The translations under genes and the position numbers were made by a program. From Acanthochromis polyacanthus (Eukaryota > Chordata > Actinopteri > Pomacentridae), in the NCBI RefSeq assembly GCF_021347895.1, contig NC_067127.1:13426984-13490983 (forward strand): a stretch of 64,000 nt of DNA. The letters run 5' to 3'. Under the pieces are notes generated by a model. The model did no database searches. It was not told the DNA's origin and saw only the letters and a program-made list of their open reading frames with translations. This document shows positions 26,901 to 41,900 of this stretch, piece by piece. Numbering within the stretch: the stretch's first letter is position 1; the number at the start of each line of letters is the position of its first letter.

Positions 26901-29900
26901 TCGCTGTTCATCTCGCCTTATAGAAAAGGATACCAACAAAGAAGCGCTGTTGGCATTGCCAGGGAGGACAGACTTTGGGAGTCTTGGAGATGGAGAGGAT
27001 GTTCCTGTAAAAATGTTCAGCACTGTAATGAGCAAAAAATAAAATGCATTAGGTGGGTGAGGGTCAAGGTATCAGAAGTCTGTTGGAAGGAGAAAAGAGA
27101 GAAAGCTTTCTGCACCTTATCTGCATAAATCTGTGTCAGGAGATTAATTTTGCCAACTTGAGTTTGAATGGGGCAAATTACTGTATGCATCAGCAAATCC
27201 TCTGTACAGTAAGCTGGTAAAAGTGAATATCCGTACAATTATGAAGAAGTTGAACATTAGAATATTAAACTAAAGATGTAGCATTATTCGGTAAAACCAC
27301 ACCTGAACATCGTAACTTTTCTATATATGTCATAGGAAATAGAAAATAGACATGATTAAGGAGCGTGCATGCGCTGTATGTTCCGCATGCATTAACTGCA
27401 ACAGTATATTTTTAGTGCACTAAGCTTGACCTCTCTTATAATGAGGTGTGGAAAAGAGGGAATATATTCATCCTTTTCCTTCCAGTTGAAGGTTGAGCTT
27501 TGTAGTTAAATTAATGTTGTATAGAATCGAAAAGAAAAATACCGCCAGAATCAACATACAATTCATTCTGACAGACGTGGCAGCAGCTTTACAGCAGCGG
27601 GAATCTTCTGGTCATGTTTGCTTTGTTTAAAGCCTTAGGAGTGTTACATATTGAGATAAAATAGGCAGAAATCGCTCCAGCTTTGCGTGAGATACATCCA
27701 CAGAACGGGAAGTAGAAGTAGCCATTTTCTGACTGTAGTGGCAAAGTCAGTACATTTTGTGCAATGTTTTTTTCTGTGGTTCAACAACACTTTGCCACCA
27801 CCACCACCACTAGCACTCTGTTGTTTGGGGTTTTTTAATGTCCTCCAGCCAAGCACCTACCGTATAAAGCAGTGGGGCACTTGTTGCTTGATTCAGAAGG
27901 AGGGTGCTTCAGTCAAAATAACAACCAGCCTCCTCCTCCCACATTGATCCAGAATCGTTGGGAAGATAAAAGTAATGTTATATGGTCTGGTTGAATTCCC
28001 GCTTCCACATTTTAAACACTGTTGCAGGCTCTCTGCAGGACTACACTGTAGATTGGATACCATTGATGCACTTCCTCTGAACAAACTAATTCTCAAATCT
28101 CTTTAAGTGCTTAATGAAATGAGAGCGACAATATGTTGAACGTTACACCGTTAATGGCCTTAAATGTAGCTGAATTTTGTACAACTAATTAATAAATGTA
28201 AAAATGATGTAAATAAGTAAATAGTGAATAATGACTGGTAAGTGAAATTGCCTGATACTCTGAGGAAAATAGTTTAATCACCAACATTAATTTTTAATCC
28301 ACTTACAGAGAGTGTGTTCTCAACCGTACTGTAAGCAAAATTGAAATCCCTTTTTCGTGTTTCGCTCCAATAGTATGTCACTGTTCCTTTTCAGTTCATG
28401 GCAATTTAGCTTTCCATCCCTAATAGTCGAGAGAATATCCAGATTCAGCCCAAACCTTTTAGTTAGAGTTTAGTTGGGCCACCATAGGAAATCCTTCAAA
28501 TTTCCTGTCCTCATCTTAAACTGCCATTACTGGAGTGGTTTGAAGTACACTCCGTCACCACCTACCCCTACCTCCATGTCTATCAGCTCTGCAATGTTTT
28601 AATGTGGTCCCTTCCTCAGTTCCTCTGTTTCCATGGATACTGACACTGTGTGCTCAACATCTCTCAGCATTTGCCTTTCTAAAGGGCAATGTGAACTCTA
28701 GGTTTCAACCTCATTTTTGTATTGCCGCCTGCTTCCAATCTGTGCCGTCATCATATGCTATCTTTCCTCTATTTCCAAATGCACACTTCTTATTTTGGTA
28801 AGGCTAATGAGGCTGGATGGTATAGGCTTCCAAGTGAACCGTGAAACATACTGTAGCGTTTTCATATGACCTGTTTCCAGGAAACAAGGCAGACTCTATT
28901 TTCAGCACCTTGGACAGCACATGAGCAACAGCAACACCAGAATTAGCTTTGGGTGTTTGTCTGCAGGCAGTATAGCTACTGTATACGACAGACCCACAAG
29001 ATTCCCCTTTCTTCTTTTGTCTCCAAAACCAGCATGTAAAATTGCTGCTTTTACTTTCATGTAAGATTTTTCCCATTGATTGGTCATGCATGCAGCACAG
29101 TGGTATATAACATGCAGGCTACTGAATTCTTAAATCCATTTCAATAGTAGATGGTATGCTGCTGCGTTAAAGCACACAAATGCTATTTCTTATTCACAGC
29201 TTATTCAACAAAGATTTACAGCGCAGAATGTTTGTGATTTCTACAAAAAGCAGCTGTATGCACCTGTAACTGCCACATGAGCAGGTGGCAATGCGTCATG
29301 GGAGCGTCATGTGCTCTGATTTATTTGTGTTGCTTTGATACTTCCATCTGCAGCATTAGCAGCTCTGAAGGATCTTAAGTCAAAGTCCCCCCAAAAAACA
29401 GGATCATTTGTTATGCTTAAATACCAAACAGCATTTTTATAAGCAGCATAAATGTGTAATATAATGAAAGAAAAAGTGATTCTTTGCCTAAAACAGTCCA
29501 CATGTTTAAAGCTGGCGTGGTGTTCTCTTTATCTAGCTTAATATCTACTGATAAAATACAAAATGTGAGTATGCTGCTGACTGTTTAACGGTTGGAACTT
29601 GTCGAAACCTGACTAATATTTTGCTTTGCGAATGTGGCTCTCACCGTTTATGTTGCTACAATAACACAGCCTCATTCCCCAGCAGATCTTATTTTGCAGC
29701 TAGTTTTTAGGGCCACTAGTGACTTTGCTACTCATTGAACTGACCTGGCAAAATCCACGATGGCTGATGTAAAAGTGATGTTGAATTAAAATTTCAGCAG
29801 AGCACACTGTAAATCTGACATTGCTGTTTTATTATGCTGTTACCACTTTGCACTCCCAGGTTTGAACACACTATCTGTTTAATTCATCGTGTCAATTCAA

Positions 29901-32900
29901 GCAAGGTGATTATATCGCTAATGTCACTTGTTTTCCACTAAAGTTGAGCATTTTAAAGCAAAAACCTGCACATTACATTTGACTATCAAAGAAACTGTGA
30001 ATATGAAACACACACTGCACCTGAATGCCTCCTACGTGAATTTTAACAAATGCTTTCTGCCTGAGTCTACATTTATGTAATTAATATCCCTCGCGGGTGC
30101 AGTTAAAGAGAATTTCCCACTTCCCAGGAACGAAGTAAGGCAGGATTATTGTCTCGTGTGAACCCCGTGAACACTACAGGGGATGGATGGATTTAGTGCG
30201 GCTTTCACAGTGGGAATGTAAAGTGTATGGGAGATCTCACAGTATGGTGTGGACGCCCTGGGATGAGATGATACACTTCAATCTTTCCCTCTTTGTACAG
30301 TATTACTCAGATTACCACAGCTTCACACTGCAAACAATTTGAAAAGGCGAGGGGAAAGGAAAAAAAGCCTAATCTCTTCTCACTCACAAATGTCAGCGTG
30401 CAGTGATGAGATTCTTAAGGATACTTCTTTATTTCTAATCCTCTTCTAAACAATCCCATTTGGAGATGCCTCTTCGTGGAACAAAGATGGACAAGCTAAT
30501 GAAGCTGAAAAGTGCCACTATGTTGTCAAGCCTCACCACAATCTGCTGCCTCAGACACATGCGTTCTGTATCATTTAAGCAGTGTTGTGGTTTTTTTCCC
30601 CCCCTCCTCCCTTCTGTCTGTGTAAAACAATTGACCTTGGCTCACATGCCTCCAGGTGGGATCCCCAGCATACTAATGAGGGTTAGTGCAGAGGAATGCT
30701 ACGCCATGGCTTTCTGTGTCAGCTAGCCTGGCTCTGATCTTAACTACTATTGCCACCTCTGTTGGTGCAGCTCAAACTGATGCTTTGTTTCATTCACTGC
30801 ACAGGATGGGACTTCAGTGGATGGTCTAGACAGGCAAATGGTGTTGGTCCTGCAAGAATAGTTCAAGGAAATGAAGGAATATCAATATAATCGATGTGTA
30901 TCTGCAGGGAGCCTCTTGCTTTACAGGAATCTGTACTTGTGGAATCTTATAGCCTTTTTTCCTTTTTGCTTAATACAGCACAATTTATGTATTCGCTGTT
31001 TTAAAAGCTTATGGTTTTCTTCTAGCATTCATATCTGTGAAGGTGAAGCTCAGTTTGAACTCACAGTGAATTTTCTTCTCCTATCAACAGGGCGTCTGCA
31101 TCATGACAACAGCCTTTCTGCACTTCTTCTTCCTGGCATCCTTCTGCTGGGTCCTCACAGAGGCCTGGCAGTCCTACATGGCGGTGACGGGAAAGGTTCG
31201 GACTAGGCTCATCCGCAAGCGCTTCCTGTGCCTGGGCTGGGGTAAGTGAGCGGCATGTTTCGCTAAACCTCTCCATTATCTCCCATCATACCTTGCAGCT
31301 GCCATTTTCTCACACTGTGTCTGGCCGAGGTGTCTTTCCAAGTAACTGTACGTCCCTTCCGTCCGCTGTTCTCGTCCTCTCGGTGGGGCAGCTAGATCTT
31401 CATCCTGTCAGCCTCTTTGTTGTGATGCCTTTGTGCTCCAGTCAAGCTCTCTGAGGGCTCGGTAAATGGACCGGCCTTGAGCAGTTGGAGGGGCAGACAG
31501 ACTGGTGCTGCTCTCCAATAGCAGGTTGCAATGACCTTATGTCTGATAAAGAGGGTGTGAGATGAGCATTTATACTGCAGCAGAATACATTTTATCTACA
31601 GATGCTGGACATACAGTAGAGGAGGATGGAATATTTGCAAAGCTGATGCAATAAGTGTATGTTGACAAAGTGATTTCAGACAGAGTTGTATGATTGCACA
31701 TATGGCAGAGTCTAATGTTCAATTATTTGCAACGTATGCCTGCAAAATGTTCATGTATTTCCAAAGAAATAAAGGCAGCAGCACCAATATGAAGCATTTC
31801 CAATCTGTATCGTGACAGATTTAAATCATAAATTCGTAATTCATGGCCAAATATGAGTGTATACGCATATCTGTCACATATCTGTATCAAAATTGTAAAG
31901 ATTTCTCTTCATTTGATAAATGTCAGTATGAATCCTTGTCCAAACAGTTCTTTCTTACAGACTACTAGAAATCTCTCCTTTAAAAAAAATCAATTTGATT
32001 ATGAAAGAGCCCACACTCATTCTTCTTGTTACCTAGCAACAAACAAGGTTCTCTTAGTCATTGCAGTGCCACTGCTTGCTGCAAAAAAAAAAAAAAAAAA
32101 AAAATGGACAAAGGCTGTTCTACAATCACATAGCTTTCTGGGGGGGGGGAAAAACACGCCACGATAGACAATTTGATGATAAATATGACAGTGTCATGTT
32201 GTAAGACATTAAGCATGCATTACACTACAAAATATGAGCTTGAATTTTACACGTAATGGCTTAGAAATCGAATTCTCTAATGCTCTGCAGATTATGATCT
32301 GTATTCAACAGAAGACAGCAACATTTCCAAAACTGATCTATGAAACAACATGCAGCACACAGTACCTGTTGTCTTTTAATTCAGGCTGAAGTGCGGTGTC
32401 TCCACCAGGCTGTTGCCTGCACTGTAATTTATGACATGCTTGTGTACACTCGGCACTCTTTACCTCTTCAGCACTGCAGAGAGGCACTGGATGGCCACAG
32501 GGTCTTCGCCTCGTGCCTCCAGGAAACTGATTACATCAATAGCACCTGCCTGCGCTGCTCTGAGAGGAAAAGCGTTAATATTCCGAGCACACAGTAGTAA
32601 GGACGGAATCAATTACACCAATCTATAATGAGGAGCCATACAGCAAAACCCTTCTCATAAAAGGTGTGGAAGGTGGTGAAATTTCTCACAGTACAGTGAT
32701 GAAATTTCACTACCTGGCTTTCTGGATTCGATGCACTGCTGCCATTTTGTCAAAGCTTTGTACTGTGTGTTCTCCTTTGCCACTTAATGGAATATTCTAC
32801 AATATGTTGATGGAATTATTGAAATGCATATAGTTGATCATCTACCTTCAGATGTCTGTATAGTCTCATATGGAGGCTCCAAATGGAATCAATCTAGTCC

Positions 32901-35900
32901 CACTTTGTTTAATGATTAAAAGGCACAGTGGCTGGCTTTTTCTGCGTTGAAGTGGGTTTATGCTCTCAGCTCTGACAGGCGACTAGAACTGCTCGAATAA
33001 TTATTGATTGTTTTCTCTTTTGAAGGATTACCAGCTTTAGTTGTTGCTGTTTCAATGGGATTCACCAAAACAAAGGGCTATGGGACACCCTCATAGTAAG
33101 TTATTTTTTCTTCTTTTATATATATATATATATATATAGTCACTTTTCAGCACACACAGAGTGTAAGTTCACGGTATCGCTTAGGAGTAATGATTAAGTG
33201 CTTCTGCAGTGGCTTACTTATCCTAAATAGTACCATAAACAAAGTCCCATGAACCCAATCAAATTTCAAAATAGCACAGCGAGAACCCAATTTCATGTGA
33301 GTTGTATCCCTGCTGGATACCAAACGCATAAACACTGCTTAAAATCTCTTTAGCATTTTATTACCCTGTGAAACTTTGGATATGGAGTTACAGCATATGG
33401 CACTTCTCTCCTGACAATTGAGGAAAATACAATTGTATGCTGGTGTGCGCCATTAACTTGGATGTTAATGCCTTAGTGGGAGTTAACTGTTTTTCTTGCT
33501 TTCCCTGCAGCTGTTGGCTCTCTTTGGAGGGTGGGCTCCTGTATGCCTTTGTTGGACCTGCAGCTGCTGTTGTTCTGGTATGTTTCAGTCATCAGTGTCC
33601 AGTTTTTGCTTTCATATGCTAAGAATATGAGGAAAATGTACAACAAAGGGGGTGGGGGAAATGCTGAAAATCAGCCAGCACCACAGGAATAAAAAAGTCG
33701 AGATATCTCCTCTGCAAGTTTATCTTAGCAGTATGTAACATGCAATATTATCCTGTTGGAATAATGTATATTTCACTGCAGATAAAAAAAGAGCTTAGCA
33801 TAATTTAACTTCATTTGATGATGGTATGGTATGAATGTGGTACAATCATGCTGTGTGGAAACTCGACAAAATTATGCTATAAAAATGTCTATCAGGAGGA
33901 ACACACTCTGGTTTCAAAGTCAAAGTAATGAGCGTCCCATCAGGCAATGTGCTCAAGTAATTCCCTTTCATTTACCATAATGGTCCTCCATGTAGCTTTG
34001 AGGTTATTAAGTATTTATGCATTAGATTTGTCCAAAATCTAATATACTGGCATATTTTAATCATCTTGTATTTACATAGTTGTACAGAGAAAATTACACA
34101 AAGAATGTGATTATGCAAATCACTAAGTCTGTGTCAGAGGGACAGAGGACGGATATATAATGATATTTTTCATTGTCGGGCTTCTATTCTGTGGTGGGAT
34201 TTGAAAGAAGACGGTTTCAGACTTATATATATATATTTTTTTGAAAGTGACTAAATGTCTTAGCTTGAGCATCAGTGACACAAAGACTTGCTTTTCTGTG
34301 ATTTTCATTTGCAATGGACCTCAGAGGAACACAAGCTGGTCTCTGCAAAAATGGCAGAAGCAGCCACCTGCAGTGAGAAAGAACACGGCACTGTGCTGCT
34401 GTTATCGCTGTATTGACATTGTAACATAATCACACGTCTCAACTTGTTGAGTAAAAACTTTCCCAAATGTATTCACATGAATACTTCATGAGCTCTTTAG
34501 CTCAGCTACAGGGGTTTCAAATATACCGTAGCCTAATGTTTTTAAAGTATTTTCTGCCCAGTTACTATAAAGCTCCTTCAGTTTTCTGATAATAATAATA
34601 AGAGGAAGTGCCTTTGAGATGACGAGTGCTTCTTGTCAGGTGGATCTTCTCCTCAGGCTGTTGTGCAGGGCACACCTCGTCCATGGTTGAAATGGAGAGA
34701 AAGAGAGAGAGAGAGAGAGAAAAGAGCAAACAATAGAAGCTAGAGGTTAAAGCTCGTTGAGAAAACTGAGTGAGAAAAAAAAATGCTGTAGAATAACAAC
34801 ATCAATCTTCTGCTACCTATGGAGATTGTCCAGCTGGGAAATTAAACACTATGTTTAACATTGGCTGTGGAATAATCTTGTTGCAGTTGATTTATTGAAA
34901 GCAAATATCCCTGTTCCTTTTCTATTGACAGGTCAACATGGTGATCGGTATCTTGGTGTTTAACAAACTAGTGTCCAGAGATGGCATCCTGGACAAGAAG
35001 CTGAAGCATCGAGCAGGGTATGACAGCACATCCTTGTTAGTACCAGTTTTTTTCTTCTAAACTTTTTTATTTTTGCAAAAATATACATATATACATGTGG
35101 AGACGTCCTCCTTCTTCTTTGCTGTTGAAAAGAAATTAGAGGCACAAACATAAAGAGGTCAGATCCCTCTCGGGAGCGACATGGCTTCGTATTTCTTTGG
35201 CAGAATCAGTCCAAGATGAAAATCATTAAAAACGCCCACACATTGGCTGCCTGTGCTTTTGCTAATATGACGGGGAAAACTTAAAGTCGGGTTAGTGGCT
35301 GTTTGCATTGTTTGTCATGATGTTGTCTCTATATCCCACAGACAGATGAGTGAGCCGCATACAGGATTAACTCTCAAGTGTGCCAAATGTGGTGTTGTAT
35401 CAACAACTGCTTTATCAGCAACTACAGCTAGCAATGCAATGTAAGTGGCTGTCAGTGTCTGTGAATCAATAAGGCGATGCTACGGGGAGACTCTGTATGA
35501 ACGCCGTTTCCACATATCCAATTCTGACCACCTTGCAATCCACTGCAAATGCAAATTTAATTTCCAGTTACATTCACGGTACATAGAATCACAGTACAGG
35601 GATGTATTTTAATGCCCTGCTGTTACTATGGAGTAAACAGGTTGCGATGGAGATTTTACTCCCAGACCTTGATAATATTTATCTACACCATCATGCTTGT
35701 CTTTATTTTTCTCTGCACGACCCTTCCTCTGTTCTCTCAGGGCGTCCCTGTGGAGTTCCTGTGTCGTCCTACCTCTGCTGGCTTTGACCTGGATGTCTGC
35801 AGTGCTCGCCATGACAGACAAGCGCTCCATCCTCTTTCAGATCCTCTTTGCTGTCTTTGACTCACTGCAGGGTTTTGTCATTGTGATGGTGCACTGTGTC

Positions 35901-38900
35901 CTACGGAGAGAGGTAGAGGATGACTTAAATGCCGCCTTCTTTTCACATACGATCTCTGTTAATGACTTGGAATATGAACTGTGCATCTGTTTTTTTTTTT
36001 AAAATTAAATATTGAGTAAATTAACTGTAGCTGATTTGATTTTTGATCTTTATTTAGTACGACTAAAATTTTACATTTAAAGATTGTACTTTACATTTTA
36101 AGACTTTATCAGACCAAAAAAAAAGCAACAATTCGATGTCAGTGACTAACATGCAACACTGTTGGCATGGTAATGAACTGATCCCCTTCTACTCAGGTCC
36201 AAGATGCATTCAGATGTCGGCTCAGAAACTGCCAAGATCCAATCAGTGGTGATGCAACAGGAACCTTCCCTAATGGGCATGCTCAGATAATGGTAGGCAC
36301 AGTTACCCCCTGTTATCTGTACCCATTAGATCCTCTACAATTTAAGCAGACCCAATGTTCCCTGACTATTTATAATATGTATGCAAACCTCCTTGTTCTC
36401 AACTAACCTTAATTTAACTTGTACGCTTCAACTTGTGCGCATCATGCAGTTTTTAGATTTTTTTTGTTGCTTATATGACCTCTAAACCATGAGGCATTGT
36501 TTCCTATTGGTTAATAATTTCCACAAAACACCTTTGTGAAGCTATAATTATATGCAGGGTAGACACTTGGCCCTTTGATAAATGGCATTAGTTCCCTTTG
36601 GTTTTCTTAGCCCCTAAGCCCAATCCTTTATTTCCGTTTGATTTAACTCACTGTACATGTTGGCCATGCATCCCTCTCATTTTCTCTCACTGGGAAATGG
36701 AGGACTGTTCCCTGCTTGACCTTTGAAATGGGACACCAGTCTCTTCATCTAGCAGGGCGACAATGCCACTGGCACATCATAGCAATGATCTGCCATTAGT
36801 ATTCTAATACCCCTCAGAGTGAAATAGTTTTCACGATAGCAGAATGGTGTCAGGGACCCCTGGTTCAATACAGTCATTAGGAGTGAGCACAAAATGAATC
36901 CCAGCTGCAGCAGCAGCATTTTTTACCCCCATGTTTTGTTGTTATATTGTTGGGATGAAGTAGGGAAAGAAATTGCTTCTCATCATTGTACTCAAGTGCT
37001 TGGAAATAATTCTAAGAAAATATATTGATCCTCATTTTGCAGCTGGGTATTGCAGATGAGTTGCTTTTTAATGTATGCAACATAAATGGCGTGACATTTT
37101 GAGCAATGTTGAACATTTGACTATCTTCTTTCTTCAGACTGACTTTGAGAAAGATGTGGACATCGCCTGCCGATCAGGTAAAGAACAGATGGACTCTTAT
37201 TAGCAGGATTCCTCCTTCCATGCATGTAAAAAAACCTGAAATGAGGTTAGACAGTAAAAAATAGCTCAGGTTATATAACAACCAACAGTCCCCACAGGAG
37301 TTTTTTCACAGTTACCACAACGCTGACTTTAATCTGAGAACAAAACACTATAAAGAGAGCTGTTGGATATTCACTTTATCTTTCAGCTTTACTGCAATAA
37401 ACAGGAATAGCAATAGTTTTTTTCTCATTCTTTGGCAGTTGTGCTTTGTAATTACGTTTTTCATTAATATGTTGATGTTGTCACAGATTAGGTGTGTAGG
37501 TGCTGTGTGTCTAATTTTGAAAGGATTTTCTTCCTCGACTTATACCAGTGGGAAGATGATATTTTTTCAGATTTCTGGGTCTAGCTTTTTTTGTGCTTGT
37601 GAGCTGCAGAAGCTGCTGGGAGACGTGTATGATGAAAATAGTAAATAAAACAAATGGGACGAAATGTTAGAAAGAGACTGTGCAAGTTACCCTGCATGTA
37701 ACTGGTGGTGGCAACTTGCATAAGCCCAAAGCTTCTCCAGTCCTTTCCAAACCAATGAAAAGCACATCCTAAATGGATCTGCAGGGAATAGCCATGCTGA
37801 CCATTATTTGGCGCTCTCAGAAACACAGCTTGTTAAAAGACAAAAAGGGCTGTCTGGCTCTTTTGACCTACGTTATTTCATGCTGTGCAGTCTTGTACAT
37901 CTAAAGTGGACATACCCGTTACAAAAAGGCAGAGCAGACAGGTGTCATTTATAAATCATGACCAGATTTAGACCAAAGTAGTGCTGCAGCCAGAGAGCAG
38001 TGCACTTTACAGATTACTCTGTGGGCTTGCAGAGTTTAAGTTTGTTGTTTACAAGCAGGAATCATTGTCAGCACCAGAAGTAATATTCTGCGGTGTCACC
38101 CTACAGAATACAAGAGTAAACGTTGATCACAGAAATTCTCCTGTATGAATACCAGACTCAGACTGTTTTCCTCATGTCCACACTGAGCATTAAATTAGCC
38201 TCAAACAGAGAAGGGAGTATTCGATCTTGTTTGTTGTTCTTGTAATGCCCTTGCAGGGCTTTGTGAACCGACCACATAATTCCGAGTGATTCATGAGGCG
38301 AAGATTAAAATGCTCATTGGGGAGGATACGGTGTTCTTATAACCAGAAGGTACTTCTAAATAGATAACTGCTGTTTTGTTTGTCGGTAGAGTATTGGGTG
38401 CATTACAAGGTCATCAGCGATCACTGAGTTAGCCCTACGATGCCACAGTGTATGGATGGCAGGAAGAGGAGTTCAGGGAGAGAATAAAACCATACTAGCT
38501 TATTTACAGTAACAGGCTCGAGAGACACTGCTGTTGTGTCCCTTTATATTTTGGTGTGATGTCACTTTCAGTGCATATTCAGAGTTATTTATCCTGTCAT
38601 TTACAGTTTCCCCTCTGCAGTTCAGATTCCTTTGAGAATCCCCTCATATTGATTTGAATTCTATTGCTCTTTTGGTCATATGCTGGATAATCTCAGAGAA
38701 AGTGACACTACTTTCATTACTGAGAAACTAATCCTTGTATCACCCTGCCCTGCAGCACTCCACAAAGACATGGGCTCTTGTCGGGCCGCCACCATAACAG
38801 GCACCCTCTCCCGCATTTCCCTCAATGATGAGGAGGATGAGAAGGCCCCCGAGGGCCTCAACTACTCCACGTTGCCAGGCAACATCATCTCCAAAGTGAT

Positions 38901-41900
38901 TATCCAGCAGCCTTCAGCTTTGCACATGCCGATGGGAGTGGGTGAGCTGAAAGAGCAGTGCATGGCCGACAGCGCCGCCGACATGCGCCGCACTGTTTAC
39001 CTGTGCACCGACGACGCCTTGCGCCAGAGCGACCAAGACATGGGCGGCCATGACATGGAGGGCCATTCGGCGCAGGGCCAGATGATGGAGACAGACTACA
39101 TAGTCATGCCTCGTGCCTCTGCAACACTGTCAGGGTCGGGTAACGTGCCCACCCTCCTGAAAGAGGACACCAAGATGAACATCACTATGGATACGCTGCC
39201 ACACGAGAGGCTAATGCATTACAAGATGAGCCCTGACTTCAATATCAGCCCGTCAGGCATGGACCACATGAATGTGAACCTGGAGCAGCAGTATCCTAGC
39301 GCTCCAGAGCAGATGCAAAACCTGCCCTTTGAACCTCGTACGGCTGTTAAGAACTTCCTCGCTGAGATGGAGGAAAGCGCGGGGCTTTCTAGGAGTGAGA
39401 CAGGGTCTACAATATCTATGAGCTCTCTAGAGGTACATATGCTCACATTAATGAAACACAGAGGGAGCTGCTATAAACACTTCACTACACATCTTAAAAT
39501 ATGACATACATTAATGTATATATCCTCTTAAACTGATGACTAAATAACTTAAAAAATTTTCATGTTTTATTTCTACAGAGAAGGAAGTCACGGTATTCGG
39601 ATCTGGACTTTGAGGTACGTGAAAAGAATGTTTCTTTCAATAATACATGCATCTAGCTTTTTTATGCAGAGAAAGGCCATTTTTGCAGTTGTGTTTGTCA
39701 TTTGATTTACTAGTACTTGTTGTGCCTCTTAAGCTTATTGGAGTTACACAGCCTTGACTCAACGAGATTTATTGACATGCTGTGTAGTTAAGGTAAAAGC
39801 AAGGCTGTCAACTGACAAACAGGGCAACAGTTCTCATCTACATTTTGTCCTCCTCCATCTCCTACATCCATTAGCTATATGTTGATTTTCAAAATGTATG
39901 CTTTTAAAGTCATTTGCACATTTCACATCTGATTTTACCACTGGTTTCAACAATGATTATATTGGCTTGCAAACACATATTCAAACCCCCTTTGACAGGT
40001 TTTAGCTTTTCCTTTGCATTGTTAAATTAGGCTTTACTGCATATATATTGTACACTCTGTCAAAATACAGGAAACATGAGGCCTTTGGCAGCTATTCTGG
40101 CTTGGGGTGCATTTACTTTAGCTTCGATGGGCACCAGCCATTTAAAATGGAAGATTTGTGCCAAGGTTTGATTTCCCTTAGTCCAAGAAAACTCTAAATG
40201 AGGCAATTCATCACTGAAGAATTATGTTTAGGCTTTACGTGTCCTATAACCCTAACTTTAATTATACTGGTGTTTCCTTTATTTTGGCAGTCACTTGTAT
40301 ATATGCAGACACAAGTAGATTTGTTTCAAACCTGGCCTATAAGTAAACTACCATGACACTAACAAATTGATCAGAGTTGGAGGGGGTGGAGAGGAAGATG
40401 CATTTCCATTATTGGCTGTCAATACCAAAGAAAAAACCCTTGCCATTGCAGAAAGTCATGCACACCAGGAAAAGACACATGGAGCTGTTCCAGGAACTGA
40501 ATCAGAAATTTCAAACCCTGGACCGATTTCGAGACATACCAAATATGGGCAGCATGGTGAGTAACAGGAAACCAGGGGGGTGGCTATCAGCCAATTAAAG
40601 AGAGCAACATCCAAATAACCCTATTTAGATGTCGGGTGCAGGACACTTAATGTGTGATTGTGCAAATGAGTGAGTAATGTAGCTCAAGTATACATGCAGC
40701 GGTGAACCTTCCTATACATAGTGGGCCTGCCAGCAGATGGTGAGAGGCGAGCGAAGGGGCTGCCCCTTAAAACCACTGAAGCATTTTCTCCACAAGGCCA
40801 GTCTCAGGGAAGGACCTTTGGTAATCTTGTTGCAGTAGAGTGCATCCATTCCAATGCAAGGCCATGAATGCACTTTTATTTACATGCACATTTATCTACT
40901 TAGCAACCCCATCATTTTTTCCATTAATGCATGGCAGATTATTTAATCTATCAACATCTATACAAATACTACCACAATGTCGCTGTTCTCTTACAGCAAC
41001 TGTGTGAGGGGGGAGGGGGGGGGGTGGACTCGAAGTAAGGCTAATTGTGAGAATTCTTCCTGACCTTGCTGCAAATCAAAAAGTCTTACCTTACCATCTG
41101 CCTCCACACCTGGCTGGAGCTGTAGACAACGGGGATGTCAAACTTTATCCCTCTGTCTCAGACGAGCAGCATTGTTTTCTCTGTCGAATGCAGCAAATAG
41201 AAGTTGAGCTGGTGACCAAACGCAGTCAGACTATCAGACAATAACAGTTATGCAGTCGCCGTTTGGTTACATAGAATCCTTTATCACTCACATTTCAATC
41301 ACCCATAGAGTTCAATGCAATCCAAGGCCCGTTGCTTAGTTACCAGCGCAAGTTCTTTTGTATAGAAAACGATAACCACAGTACATTCTCACTCCCCTCT
41401 TTTTCTTTTTTTTCTCCCCTAAATGAATCTACTGCAGAGCTGGCTGCAGACATTAGTATCCATTTTATATTCCCTGACTGGGAGCAGCTTCTCTCCCTTA
41501 TTTGCAATGGTGTCTTTGGGACTGTCAATGAGAGCACATTCGGATGAATGGCTCACACATGTAGCCCATACAGTAGACCAGTTTCTGAGCTTGGGGAAAA
41601 CACAGTTCTGCTATGACTCCATGATAATAGTGTAAGCATGTTCACATTTAATACACTACCATTATCTTTTGTTATTTGATGCTTTCCACAGCATTAATCC
41701 ATTATTTTCAATTAGCAACGGGTAGAAGTTCATATAATGCCCTCTTGAATGTTCTGACTTGACTGGAAAAGTCAATTTTGTAAAAGAATAACAGTTTAGC
41801 TGCAGAGGATGTCATGCCACTAATATCACACCCCACTGGCCATGTTCACAGGACAAGGCAATGCCAAACAAGAACCCATGGGAGAGCTACAATCCAGCCT

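Noticed and set aside
26694..27128. 144-codon open frame in the exon 9-10 intron
   Set aside because: No recognisable motif, no splice or promoter context, and composition like the rest of the intron; a chance frame.
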